This document shows, in pieces, positions 8,607-15,770 of a stretch of DNA of 64,000 nucleotides (positions within the stretch are counted from its first letter, which is position 1; each line of letters begins with the position of its first letter). The stretch covers positions 1 to 64,000 of the forward strand of contig JAYWHT010000094.1 of the NCBI GenBank assembly GCA_043777595.1. The letters are read 5' to 3'. Below the pieces are notes generated by a model, which had not been told where the DNA came from, made no database searches, and saw only the letters and a program-made list of their open reading frames with translations. The translations under genes and the position numbers were made by a program. Origin of the DNA: JAYVJH01 sp043777595 (GTDB lineage Bacteria; Bacteroidota; Bacteroidia; Cytophagales; Spirosomataceae).

Positions 8607-9098
8607 TTAAAATATAATCTCCCATTCCACAAAATCATACGCCCAGCCGTGTTTTTCGTCAGCCTGATGCGAAACACGGCTGGTTTCTTTCCAGCCGTCG
8701 GTTGGTATTTGTAGAAAAGTATCTCCCTCAAAATCGGCTTTGACTTCGGTAACGTACATTTTATTGACAAAGGGTAGTGCCAATCTATAAATTTCGGCAC
8801 CACCGATTACAAACGCCTCTTCGGCCTCAACGAGTTGGGCGGCGGCGATAGCGGCCTCTAACGAACCGACAACCGTGCAGCCGTCAATTTTTAGTGTGTT
8901 GTCTCTCGTAATAACTATTGAGGTGCGGTTGGGTAATGGCTTGCCGATAGAGTCAAAAGTGCGGCGACCCATAATAATCGTGTGGCCTGTCGTTAGTTTT
9001 CTAAATTGTTTGAGGTCGTTGGGCAAATGCCATATTAGTTGATTGTTATGACCAATGACTCCATTTTGGGCAACGGCAACGATGAGCGAGATGAGCAT
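8607..9098 (-). CDS. folA: Dihydrofolate reductase
   Basis: FolA reduces dihydrofolate to tetrahydrofolate with NADPH, supplying one-carbon units for thymidylate and purines. The protein has 163 residues, the usual length. Motifs are ISLIVAVAQNGVIGHNNQLIWHLPNDLKQF at the N-terminus (split here only by description: start, Met20-like loop and catalytic acidic residue), GRRTFDSIGKPLPNR (NADPH binding) and VIGGAEIY. Its C-terminus HGWAYDFVEWEIIF lies inside the 43-bp direct repeat shared with 7359-7401. The stop codon is 56 bases from the convergent gene at 7495-8550. Confidence 0.96.
   Translation of the reverse strand: MLISLIVAVAQNGVIGHNNQLIWHLPNDLKQFRKLTTGHTIIMGRRTFDSIGKPLPNRTSIVITRDNTLKIDGCTVVGSLEAAIAAAQLVEAEEAFVIGGAEIYRLALPFVNKMYVTEVKADFEGDTFLQIPTDGWKETSRVSHQADEKHGWAYDFVEWEIIF
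8626..8668. repeat. 43-bp direct repeat, copy 2 (inside intact folA)
   Basis: Identical to 7359-7401. This copy encodes the C-terminal residues of the functional FolA, so it is the likely source of the other copy. Confidence 0.92.
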
Positions 9099-9237
9099 GG
9101 TAATTGTTTTTGTTTTCGATTCTAAAAAACAAAATAACTACAAATTTGTTGCGTTTAATAATGATTGTGCGTAATTGTTGTGAGATTCAATATTTTTTCT
9201 TTAATTTTCGGGACTACTACTATTCGACATTTTATAT

Positions 9238-12200
9238 ATGACTGTTTTTCTACGATTTTGTTTGATTGGCTTGTTATTTGGTTCGTTGGCTGCTGAGGCA
9301 CAACAGCGCACCATCACGGGCAAAGTTACCGACGTTACGGGGTCGCCGCTGCCCGGCGTGAGTGTCGTTGTCAAAGGCACAAGCAACGGCACGGCCACCG
9401 ATGCCGAGGGAAGCTACCGTATCAATGTCGAAAAGGGCAATACCTTGGTTTTTAATTTTGTGGGTCTTTCGACACAAGAAATTACGACTGGAAACCGAGT
9501 GGTTATCAATGTAGAAATGGCCGATAACCCAACACTCCTAAATGAGGTAGTGATAACGGGCTACAATACTACGCAACAAAAAGACGTAATTAGCTCTATC
9601 AGTACCATCAAAGCCGAGCGATTTAAGAATATCCCTATTGCAGGGTTCGACCAAGCCTTGCAGGGGCAAGTGGCTGGCGCACAGGTAACGCAGTCGTCTG
9701 GCACACCGGGCGGCGGCATCAAGATACAGATTAGGGGCGTAACGTCTATCAATGCCTCTAACCGCCCGCTGATGATTGTCGATGGCATAGCAGTAGCCGA
9801 CGGAGCGGTGTCGCAGTTTGGTTATGGCGGCCAGCAAGACAATGCACTGGCGGCCTTCAACCCTGCCGACATAGAGTCTATACAAGTACTCAAAGATGCC
9901 TCAGCCAAAGCTATTTATGGCTCTCGGGCGGCCAATGGCGTGGTACTTGTAACAACAAAACGAGGCAAAGCCAACCAGAAAACAACCATTACCTTTGACG
10001 CATCTCGTGGCCAGACCGAAGTAACGAAGAAAATAGACCTGCTTAATTCGACCCAGTTACTTGAACTACAACGTGAGGCTCTGGTTAATTATAACCTCAA
10101 AAAAACAAAATTTGAAGACAAAATAGACCCCGATTCCCGTGGCCTCATCAAGGGTGTTACAGACGGTGTCAGTACAGACTGGGTCAAGGAAGTACTCCGC
10201 AAAGGCGTATATCAGCAATACCAACTGTCGGCGGCGGGTGGCAACGACAAGACTAAGTTTTATATAAGCGGTGGCTACAGAGATGAAGAAGGCGTACAAC
10301 TCAACAATCGCTTTACGAGGTTTACAGGCTCACTAAATCTTGACCATAAAGCCAGTCCTAAGCTATCGTTTGGGGTCAATTTGAGTTTGGGCAATACCGT
10401 AAATCGCCGTGTAACGAGCGACAACGCCGTTGATGGTGTCTATGGTTCTGCATTGCGTAGCTTGCCGTACTTTTCGCCTTACAACGAAAAAGGAAAAATA
10501 TACACACCCAATGATGACAATTATCAGGGTTTTCCAAACTCAAACCCAGTAGGCGAAGCCTTGCTACCTCGGCAGATAACTTATGGTGTCAAATTGTTGG
10601 GGGGCTTCAATACTGAATATGCTTTCCGCCAAAATCTCAGATTGCGTACCAAATTCAGTGTCGATTATAACGCCAGCGACGAAGACACCTATTACCCAAC
10701 CAGTGTTTTTTATGGTAGCCTGCCAAGCGTGGGTGCTTCGGGTGTGGGAGCGTATGCGAGCAGAACATTGGCTATTTTTCAAAATTCTACAGTATTGACC
10801 TACAACAAAACATTTAACGAAATACACAATTTAAGTGCGTTAGTTGGTGGCGAAATCATCAGAGCGCAAACCAGAAACTCACAAGTACAAGGGCGACTGT
10901 TTAGTAGAGACGACTTTACTTATGTTCGCTCGGCGGGAATTGTCGATGAAGGCGACTCGTTTTATGCTCAAAATGGCCTGGCATCTGGTTTTACAGAAAT
11001 AAAATATGACTATAAAAATAAGTACCTGTTTTCGGTTACAGGTCGCTACGATGGGTCTTCTCGATTTGGACAAAACAAAAAATTTGGTTTCTTCCCATCT
11101 GTCTCGGCTGGCTGGCGTATATCTGATGAAAAATGGGTAAAAAACCTCGGTATTTTTGAAGACCTCAAACTGCGTGGTAGCTATGGTTTTACGGGCAATG
11201 AACGAATTGGTAATTTTCAGTTTTTGAGTTCGTGGGTCAGCGGCACATACAGCGGCTCATCGGGCGTTGTGCCAGAACGCCTACAAAATGCAGACCTGCA
11301 ATGGGAGCGTACCCGTGAAGCCAATGTGGGCTTAGATGCCGCATTTTTTAATGGTCGGTTGAGTTTTACGGCAGAGGTTTATAATAACCTTACCGATAAA
11401 CTACTCTTTGCACAGCCCTTACCCACCACCACAGGTTTTAGTAGTTTGCAAGGTAACGTTGGCTCTATCAGCAACCAAGGTTTTGAGTTTTCGTTACATT
11501 CGGTCAATCTCGAAAGAAAGTTTAGATGGGTTACAGACTTGAATTTTTCGCAAAATCAAAACAAGGTAATAGAGCTGGCCTCCGATAAACCTATTTTTAG
11601 AGGCTTTTCGGCTTCGGGAGTGGGCAATACAAATGTCATCATTCTAGGCCAGCCGCTGGGTACGTTTTGGGGGCTTAACTATTTGGGAGTAGATGCCGCT
11701 ACAGGCGATGCCATTTATGAAGATGCCAACAAGGATGGCAAAATTTCGACAGACGATGCACAGGTTATAGGCAATGCCCAACCAAAACTAATAGGCGGCC
11801 TAACCAATAATTTTTCTTGGAAAGGACTTGACCTCGGTATATTTTTTCAGTTTTCGTATGGCAATAAAATCTTGAACTATGGTAACTCGTTTTTATTGAA
11901 CCCTGGCACAGATTTGCGTGTAAACCAAACAACTGCCGCCCTGCGCCGTTGGCAAAAACCTGGCGATATTACAGACGTACCCCGATATGAGTATCGGTAT
12001 GCCTACAACGGTTATTCGAGCAGCAGAAACTTACAAGATGGTTCTTTTTTGAGACTCAAAAATGTGTCGTTGGGCTACACCGTGCCAGCTCGCTGGACAT
12101 CAAAAGCCAAGTTGGGCGCAGTAAGACTTTATGCCAATGCAACTAACTTATGGACATTGACCCGATACAACGGCGGAGACCCAGAGGTTAGCACAAACGA

Positions 12201-12285
12201 TGGCTCAACAACAGCACAAGGTATAGATTTTTTTACATTGCCACAAGTCAAAACATTAGTAGCGGGGTTGTCGATTAGTTTTTAA
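9238..12285 (+). CDS. SusC/RagA-family TonB-linked outer membrane transporter
   Basis: A 1015-residue TonB-dependent outer membrane channel that, with its SusD partner, imports oligosaccharides or other polymers. It has a signal peptide (to about residue 22, ending EAQQ), a CarboxypepD_reg-like domain (about 24-105, ITGKVTDVTGSPLPGVSVVV), a plug domain (about 110-240, with the SusC signature IQVLKDASAKAIYGSRAANG), and a long beta-barrel. The C-terminal SFLRLKNVSLGYTVP is typical. There is no N-terminal STN domain and no sigma/anti-sigma pair next door, so signalling through an ECF sigma factor is not indicated. The susD homologue follows after 62 bases. The substrate is unknown. Confidence 0.95.
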   Translation: MTVFLRFCLIGLLFGSLAAEAQQRTITGKVTDVTGSPLPGVSVVVKGTSNGTATDAEGSYRINVEKGNTLVFNFVGLSTQEITTGNRVVINVEMADNPTLLNEVVITGYNTTQQKDVISSISTIKAERFKNIPIAGFDQALQGQVAGAQVTQSSGTPGGGIKIQIRGVTSINASNRPLMIVDGIAVADGAVSQFGYGGQQDNALAAFNPADIESIQVLKDASAKAIYGSRAANGVVLVTTKRGKANQKTTITFDASRGQTEVTKKIDLLNSTQLLELQREALVNYNLKKTKFEDKIDPDSRGLIKGVTDGVSTDWVKEVLRKGVYQQYQLSAAGGNDKTKFYISGGYRDEEGVQLNNRFTRFTGSLNLDHKASPKLSFGVNLSLGNTVNRRVTSDNAVDGVYGSALRSLPYFSPYNEKGKIYTPNDDNYQGFPNSNPVGEALLPRQITYGVKLLGGFNTEYAFRQNLRLRTKFSVDYNASDEDTYYPTSVFYGSLPSVGASGVGAYASRTLAIFQNSTVLTYNKTFNEIHNLSALVGGEIIRAQTRNSQVQGRLFSRDDFTYVRSAGIVDEGDSFYAQNGLASGFTEIKYDYKNKYLFSVTGRYDGSSRFGQNKKFGFFPSVSAGWRISDEKWVKNLGIFEDLKLRGSYGFTGNERIGNFQFLSSWVSGTYSGSSGVVPERLQNADLQWERTREANVGLDAAFFNGRLSFTAEVYNNLTDKLLFAQPLPTTTGFSSLQGNVGSISNQGFEFSLHSVNLERKFRWVTDLNFSQNQNKVIELASDKPIFRGFSASGVGNTNVIILGQPLGTFWGLNYLGVDAATGDAIYEDANKDGKISTDDAQVIGNAQPKLIGGLTNNFSWKGLDLGIFFQFSYGNKILNYGNSFLLNPGTDLRVNQTTAALRRWQKPGDITDVPRYEYRYAYNGYSSSRNLQDGSFLRLKNVSLGYTVPARWTSKAKLGAVRLYANATNLWTLTRYNGGDPEVSTNDGSTTAQGIDFFTLPQVKTLVAGLSISF

Positions 12286-12288
12286 ATG

Positions 12289-12330
12289 ATTTTCAATGGG
12301 GGAGGGTTTAAACCCCGCCCTATTGAAAAT
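12289..12330 (+). terminator. Hairpin between susC and susD homologues
   Basis: ATTTTCAAT (12289-12297) pairs with ATTGAAAAT (12322-12330). G-rich and C-rich arms inside (GGGGGAGGG and CCCCGCCC) extend the stem. It sits just after the susC stop and 17 bases before the susD ATG. A stem here could protect or attenuate the message and set a lower level of SusD and the downstream lipoproteins. Confidence 0.6.
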
Positions 12331-12347
12331 TAAAAATCAAAATATTT

Positions 12348-13715
12348 ATGTCAAAATACATCTCAATACTCTTCATTGCAACGCTACTGATAGCTTGCCA
12401 AACACAAATACTCGACCCGCCACCTGTCGATTCATTGACAGACGAAATCGTCTTCAAACGTGCCGCCGACTTGCCCGGGGTGCGTGTGGGTTTGTATAAT
12501 GCCTTTCGGTCTATTGCCAGCCCACTCGTGCAAGCAGGCGACTTTACAGCCGACAATACCATTCATATTGGTACATTTACAGATTATCAAGAGCTGGGCA
12601 GTAAGCAAATTACACCAGCCAACGGTGTAGTAGCCGACTTATGGCGGCGAATTTATAATACCATTTATTTGTCCAATTTTATTTTGGAGCGTATCGGTAG
12701 CGTATCGTCTATCAAAGAGGCTGATTCAAAATTGGTCATTGCAGAGGCTAAGTTTTTGCGTGGCTACGCCTATTTTGTAGCGGCCAATACCTTTGGCGGT
12801 GTACCCAAAATAACTACAACCGACTTGGCAACTAATCGAAATATACCCCGTGCCAGCAAAGCCGATATTTTGGCTTTTGCGCTCGAAGATTACAAAGCCT
12901 CGTTCAAGGACTTGCCCAATAAGCCCTCAAATGTCGCTTATGCCAGCAAAGATGCACTTCGGGCGGCTTTTGCTCGTTATTATTTATATCAAAAAGACTG
13001 GAGCGGAGCCGAGCTTTACGCCGACTCGGTCATCAGGTCCACCAATGCTTATACATTGGTTCAGTTTGACGATGTGGTGCTGAAAGATTTTACGAAAGAG
13101 TCTATTTTTGAAGTTGGCTACACATTACCTGACTACAATGGCGATATTAACAATTATTTTATCAGTCGCCGAGAAGTCATACCGTCCAACCAAGTTGTAG
13201 TGTCGCTTACGTCTCGTGATGCTGGCCAACGACAAACGACCTTGGGTTTTGATTTTGCCAAACAAAAAGGGAACGATAACGGCTGGTCTATGCTTAAATA
13301 TGGTTCAAAAGATGATGCCAACCGTAATTTTACAATTTTCAGGTTGGGCGAAATGTACCTCATCAGAGCCGAAGCCCGAGCGCAACAAAATAAATTAGTT
13401 GCTGCCATTGCCGACATAAATATATTGAGAACAAGGGCTACGTTGGGTTTTGTAGCTACCACCAACCGACCAGCACCTACCAAAATCACCTCATCAAATC
13501 AAGCTGATTTATTGTTATCGATAGAAAGAGAACGAATCTATGAACTGGCTTACGAAGGCCACCGCTGGTTTGATTTGGTCAGAACGGGACGAGCGCAAAC
13601 CGTAATGTCAGCTTTTTCGTCAAATTGGAACTCAAAATATGAATTGTGGCCGATACCACAAACCGAAATACAGCGTAACCCTGCATTGGTTGGAGCGCAA
13701 AATCCGGGGTACTAA
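12348..13715 (+). CDS. SusD/RagB-family nutrient-binding outer membrane lipoprotein
   Basis: A 455-residue surface lipoprotein that caps the SusC-type channel and binds its substrate. The signal peptide ends in the lipobox LIAC (Cys about residue 17). The SusD N-terminal tetratricopeptide-like region follows (AKFLRGYAYFVAANTFGGVPKI). The C-terminal family signature is present: EMYLIRAEARAQ, LLSIERERIYELAYEGHRWFDLVRTGRA and a closing WPIPQTEIQRNPALVGAQNPGY. It pairs with the SusC homologue just upstream. No glycoside hydrolase lies in the locus, so the substrate is not evident. Confidence 0.95.
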   Translation: MSKYISILFIATLLIACQTQILDPPPVDSLTDEIVFKRAADLPGVRVGLYNAFRSIASPLVQAGDFTADNTIHIGTFTDYQELGSKQITPANGVVADLWRRIYNTIYLSNFILERIGSVSSIKEADSKLVIAEAKFLRGYAYFVAANTFGGVPKITTTDLATNRNIPRASKADILAFALEDYKASFKDLPNKPSNVAYASKDALRAAFARYYLYQKDWSGAELYADSVIRSTNAYTLVQFDDVVLKDFTKESIFEVGYTLPDYNGDINNYFISRREVIPSNQVVVSLTSRDAGQRQTTLGFDFAKQKGNDNGWSMLKYGSKDDANRNFTIFRLGEMYLIRAEARAQQNKLVAAIADINILRTRATLGFVATTNRPAPTKITSSNQADLLLSIERERIYELAYEGHRWFDLVRTGRAQTVMSAFSSNWNSKYELWPIPQTEIQRNPALVGAQNPGY

Positions 13716-13736
13716 ATAATGAAATAAATTAAAGAA

Positions 13737-14594
13737 ATGAAGAAAATGAAAAATATTATCACTTGCACGTTCGTCATTGTCTCGGTATTTTTGGCGAGTT
13801 GTAAAGAAGAAATGATAACCTTTGCTGGCCAAAGTTTTGTTCGGTTTACCGATACAACGCTCTCATTTAGTGAAAGTTATAACAAATCAATCAAAATAAA
13901 AGTCCACAATGCAGGAGCGACTTTGGCGGAGGGCGCAACTGTAAACTACACCGTAGGCGGCACAGCCAAAGAAGGCCGAGACTATCGAATCGAAGGCGTA
14001 AAAGGTACTGTGTTTATTCCATCGGGGCAGAGTTTTGGTGAAATTAGCGTTAAACTTATCAACAACGCCAATAATATTTTGGAAACAAGTACGATAGAAT
14101 TTACACTGACCGATGCCACGCCCAAAGAAAAAATACAAGTGGGTTTGAGCGGAGGTAAATTAGGTAAAACAATGATTCTGAGTATCAAAGATGCCTGTAT
14201 TTTTGACGGTACTTATACAGGCGCTTTGCCTGTCAAAACGCAGTTTTATGGTGTGGCAGATATTGACATAACAAGCACTGATTGTAAAAAATATACGATT
14301 GACAACATGAATGTAGGTTTTAGTAATTTTTCGCAATTTTTTGGCTACGCCGATATGTTGAGTTTTGAAGCCGAACGCCCTAAATTGAGTTTTATTGATA
14401 ACGGCAACAATACGCTTACTATTCCCAAACAAGTTATTCCAGAACTACCAACGGGCTTTGATACACTGTCGGGAACTGGCCTATGGAATCCTCAAAACAA
14501 ACGTATCACGCTCAGTATCAGAATGAAAGTGCGCAAATTAACTCCCAGAAAAGACACAATTATCAACCTGCCACTGATTTATATTCCACAATAA
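13737..14594 (+). CDS. Lipoprotein with a Calx-beta-like domain
   Basis: A 285-residue predicted lipoprotein with signal peptide ending FLASC (Cys about 22). Residues about 30-150 look like a Calx-beta fold: FVRFTDTTLSFSES, then TVNYTVGGTAKEGRDYRIEG and GTVFIPSGQSFGEISVKLIN, matching the strand pattern of these calcium-associated beta-sandwich domains. The rest (150-285) has a pattern seen in SusCD-associated surface proteins but no domain I can name. It starts 21 bases after the SusD homologue and is probably in the same operon, as an accessory surface-binding lipoprotein. Confidence 0.75.
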   Translation: MKKMKNIITCTFVIVSVFLASCKEEMITFAGQSFVRFTDTTLSFSESYNKSIKIKVHNAGATLAEGATVNYTVGGTAKEGRDYRIEGVKGTVFIPSGQSFGEISVKLINNANNILETSTIEFTLTDATPKEKIQVGLSGGKLGKTMILSIKDACIFDGTYTGALPVKTQFYGVADIDITSTDCKKYTIDNMNVGFSNFSQFFGYADMLSFEAERPKLSFIDNGNNTLTIPKQVIPELPTGFDTLSGTGLWNPQNKRITLSIRMKVRKLTPRKDTIINLPLIYIPQ

Positions 14595-14598
14595 GACT

Positions 14599-15090
14599 AT
14601 GAAAAAATCAACGATATTCTTCGCTATTTTGTGTGCTACTATCTTGAATGATAGTTGTACCCAAAAATTTGAACCCACACCGCTTACTTTTACACAGCTA
14701 CTGTCTGGCACAGAAAGTAAAACATGGGTGCTGACTTCGGCCAAAATTATTGACTTGAAAATTGAGTCTCCCGAAATAAAAGGTAGCGATTTGCTCGACC
14801 CCTGCGAATTGGACGATCAGTTTGTGTTTTATGCCAACGAAGAAAAAAAATTAGAATACAAAAACGGAGGCTCAAAATGTACCAATGGCGAACCCGAAAT
14901 CTTGGCAACCGATAGCTGGGAATTACTGCAAGGTAGTGCGGCCTTAGACATGGGAATACCTCGTTTGTTTGGTGGAGCAAAACTACCGTTTACAGTCAAA
15001 TCGCTCACTTCGAGTACCATGACGTTAGAATATTACTTTGGCGATATTGATGTCAGCTATCGATTTACGTTTGTGTCAAATGGCAAGTAG
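14599..15090 (+). CDS. Small putative lipoprotein of the SusCD locus
   Basis: A 163-residue protein, 4 bases after the Calx-beta lipoprotein gene and last in the SusCD operon. It has a hydrophobic N-terminus and a weak lipobox (ILNDSC, Cys about 20; the Asp and Asn are unusual). The body begins LLSGTESKTWVLTSAKI, the opening seen in lipocalin-like proteins of Bacteroidota, and is mostly beta strand by pattern. No catalytic motif is visible. It is likely an exported, envelope-anchored protein; its function is unknown. Confidence 0.65.
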   Translation: MKKSTIFFAILCATILNDSCTQKFEPTPLTFTQLLSGTESKTWVLTSAKIIDLKIESPEIKGSDLLDPCELDDQFVFYANEEKKLEYKNGGSKCTNGEPEILATDSWELLQGSAALDMGIPRLFGGAKLPFTVKSLTSSTMTLEYYFGDIDVSYRFTFVSNGK

Positions 15091-15120
15091 GCAGTAATTT
15101 AATAAAAATTTGAACCTATT

Positions 15121-15339
15121 ATGACAACTACAAATAAGGGTTTAAATACAATTCAACTCACTCTTCTCAAATTGTTTGATAAAGATATGAGCCTACAAGA
15201 AGAATCGGACATTCATAAAATGTTAATGGAATATTATGAGCAAGATTTGCAAATAGAGCTTGATAAAGTAGTTAAGAATAAAAGAATTACTCAAAAAGAC
15301 TTAGATGTTGTTTTAAATCAAAGCAATCGAACAAAATAG
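15121..15339 (+). CDS. Orphaned antitoxin homologue
   Basis: A 72-residue, highly charged helical protein. It is clearly related to the antitoxin at 62463-62711: both share an ELDxVxxxKxxTQKD stretch followed by an SNRT ending near the C-terminus (here IELDKVVKNKRITQKD, LNQSNRTK). In both places the next gene, a few bases on, begins MKVVIDTNCL, the start of a PIN-domain toxin. Here the toxin is broken, so this antitoxin is probably a relic or guards against a related toxin. The patch is AT-rich. Confidence 0.7.
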   Translation: MTTTNKGLNTIQLTLLKLFDKDMSLQEESDIHKMLMEYYEQDLQIELDKVVKNKRITQKDLDVVLNQSNRTK

Positions 15340-15344
15340 TATTT

Positions 15345-15488
15345 ATGAAAGTGGTTATTGATACAAACTGTTTGATTGCTTCTATACCTACATTCAGTAA
15401 GTACTTTTGGTTATACGAAGAATTTAAAAGAGGTAGTTTTGAATGGGTTACAAGTAATGAAATTTTAACTCATAAATGCCCTAATTAG
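15345..15488 (+). pseudogene. Truncated PIN-domain toxin
   Basis: Only 47 codons remain. They read MKVVIDTNCLIASIP, then FWLYEEF and WVTSNEIL, closely matching the first 43 residues of the intact 136-residue PIN toxin at 62056-62466. After NEIL the sequence changes to THKCPN and stops. The first active-site Asp (residue 6) is kept, but the remaining acidic residues are lost, so nuclease activity is not expected. The break point is near 15468. Confidence 0.82.
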
Positions 15489-15494
15489 CTAATT

Positions 15495-15722
15495 ATGGAA
15501 AAAGTCCTTGACTCGAAATATTTTCTTTCTCTAAAATATACACTTGCCTATATGTGTATTTTAGCCGCTTTTTCATGGTGTATAGATGTAGGTTGGGATA
15601 TTTTGATTCATAATAAGTCGTTTGTTGAAGCAAATAATGATTATGACATAAATATAAGTAGATGGCTTGTTATTTCAGTAGTATTTACATCAATTAAACT
15701 ACGAAAAACACTTGTAAAATAA
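15495..15722 (+). CDS. Small membrane protein, unknown function
   Basis: A 75-residue protein with two hydrophobic stretches (about 14-35, YTLAYMCILAAFSWCIDVGW, and 54-68, WLVISVVFTSIKL), so probably two membrane passes. It lies 6 bases after the broken PIN toxin gene in an AT-rich patch. I do not recognise a family. It could be an unrelated small gene or the 3' part of the segment that replaced the toxin's end. Confidence 0.45.
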   Translation: MEKVLDSKYFLSLKYTLAYMCILAAFSWCIDVGWDILIHNKSFVEANNDYDINISRWLVISVVFTSIKLRKTLVK

Positions 15723-15770
15723 ATTAACAACAGTCGCATTACAAAACTAAAAAAACTAACCGCTACACCA

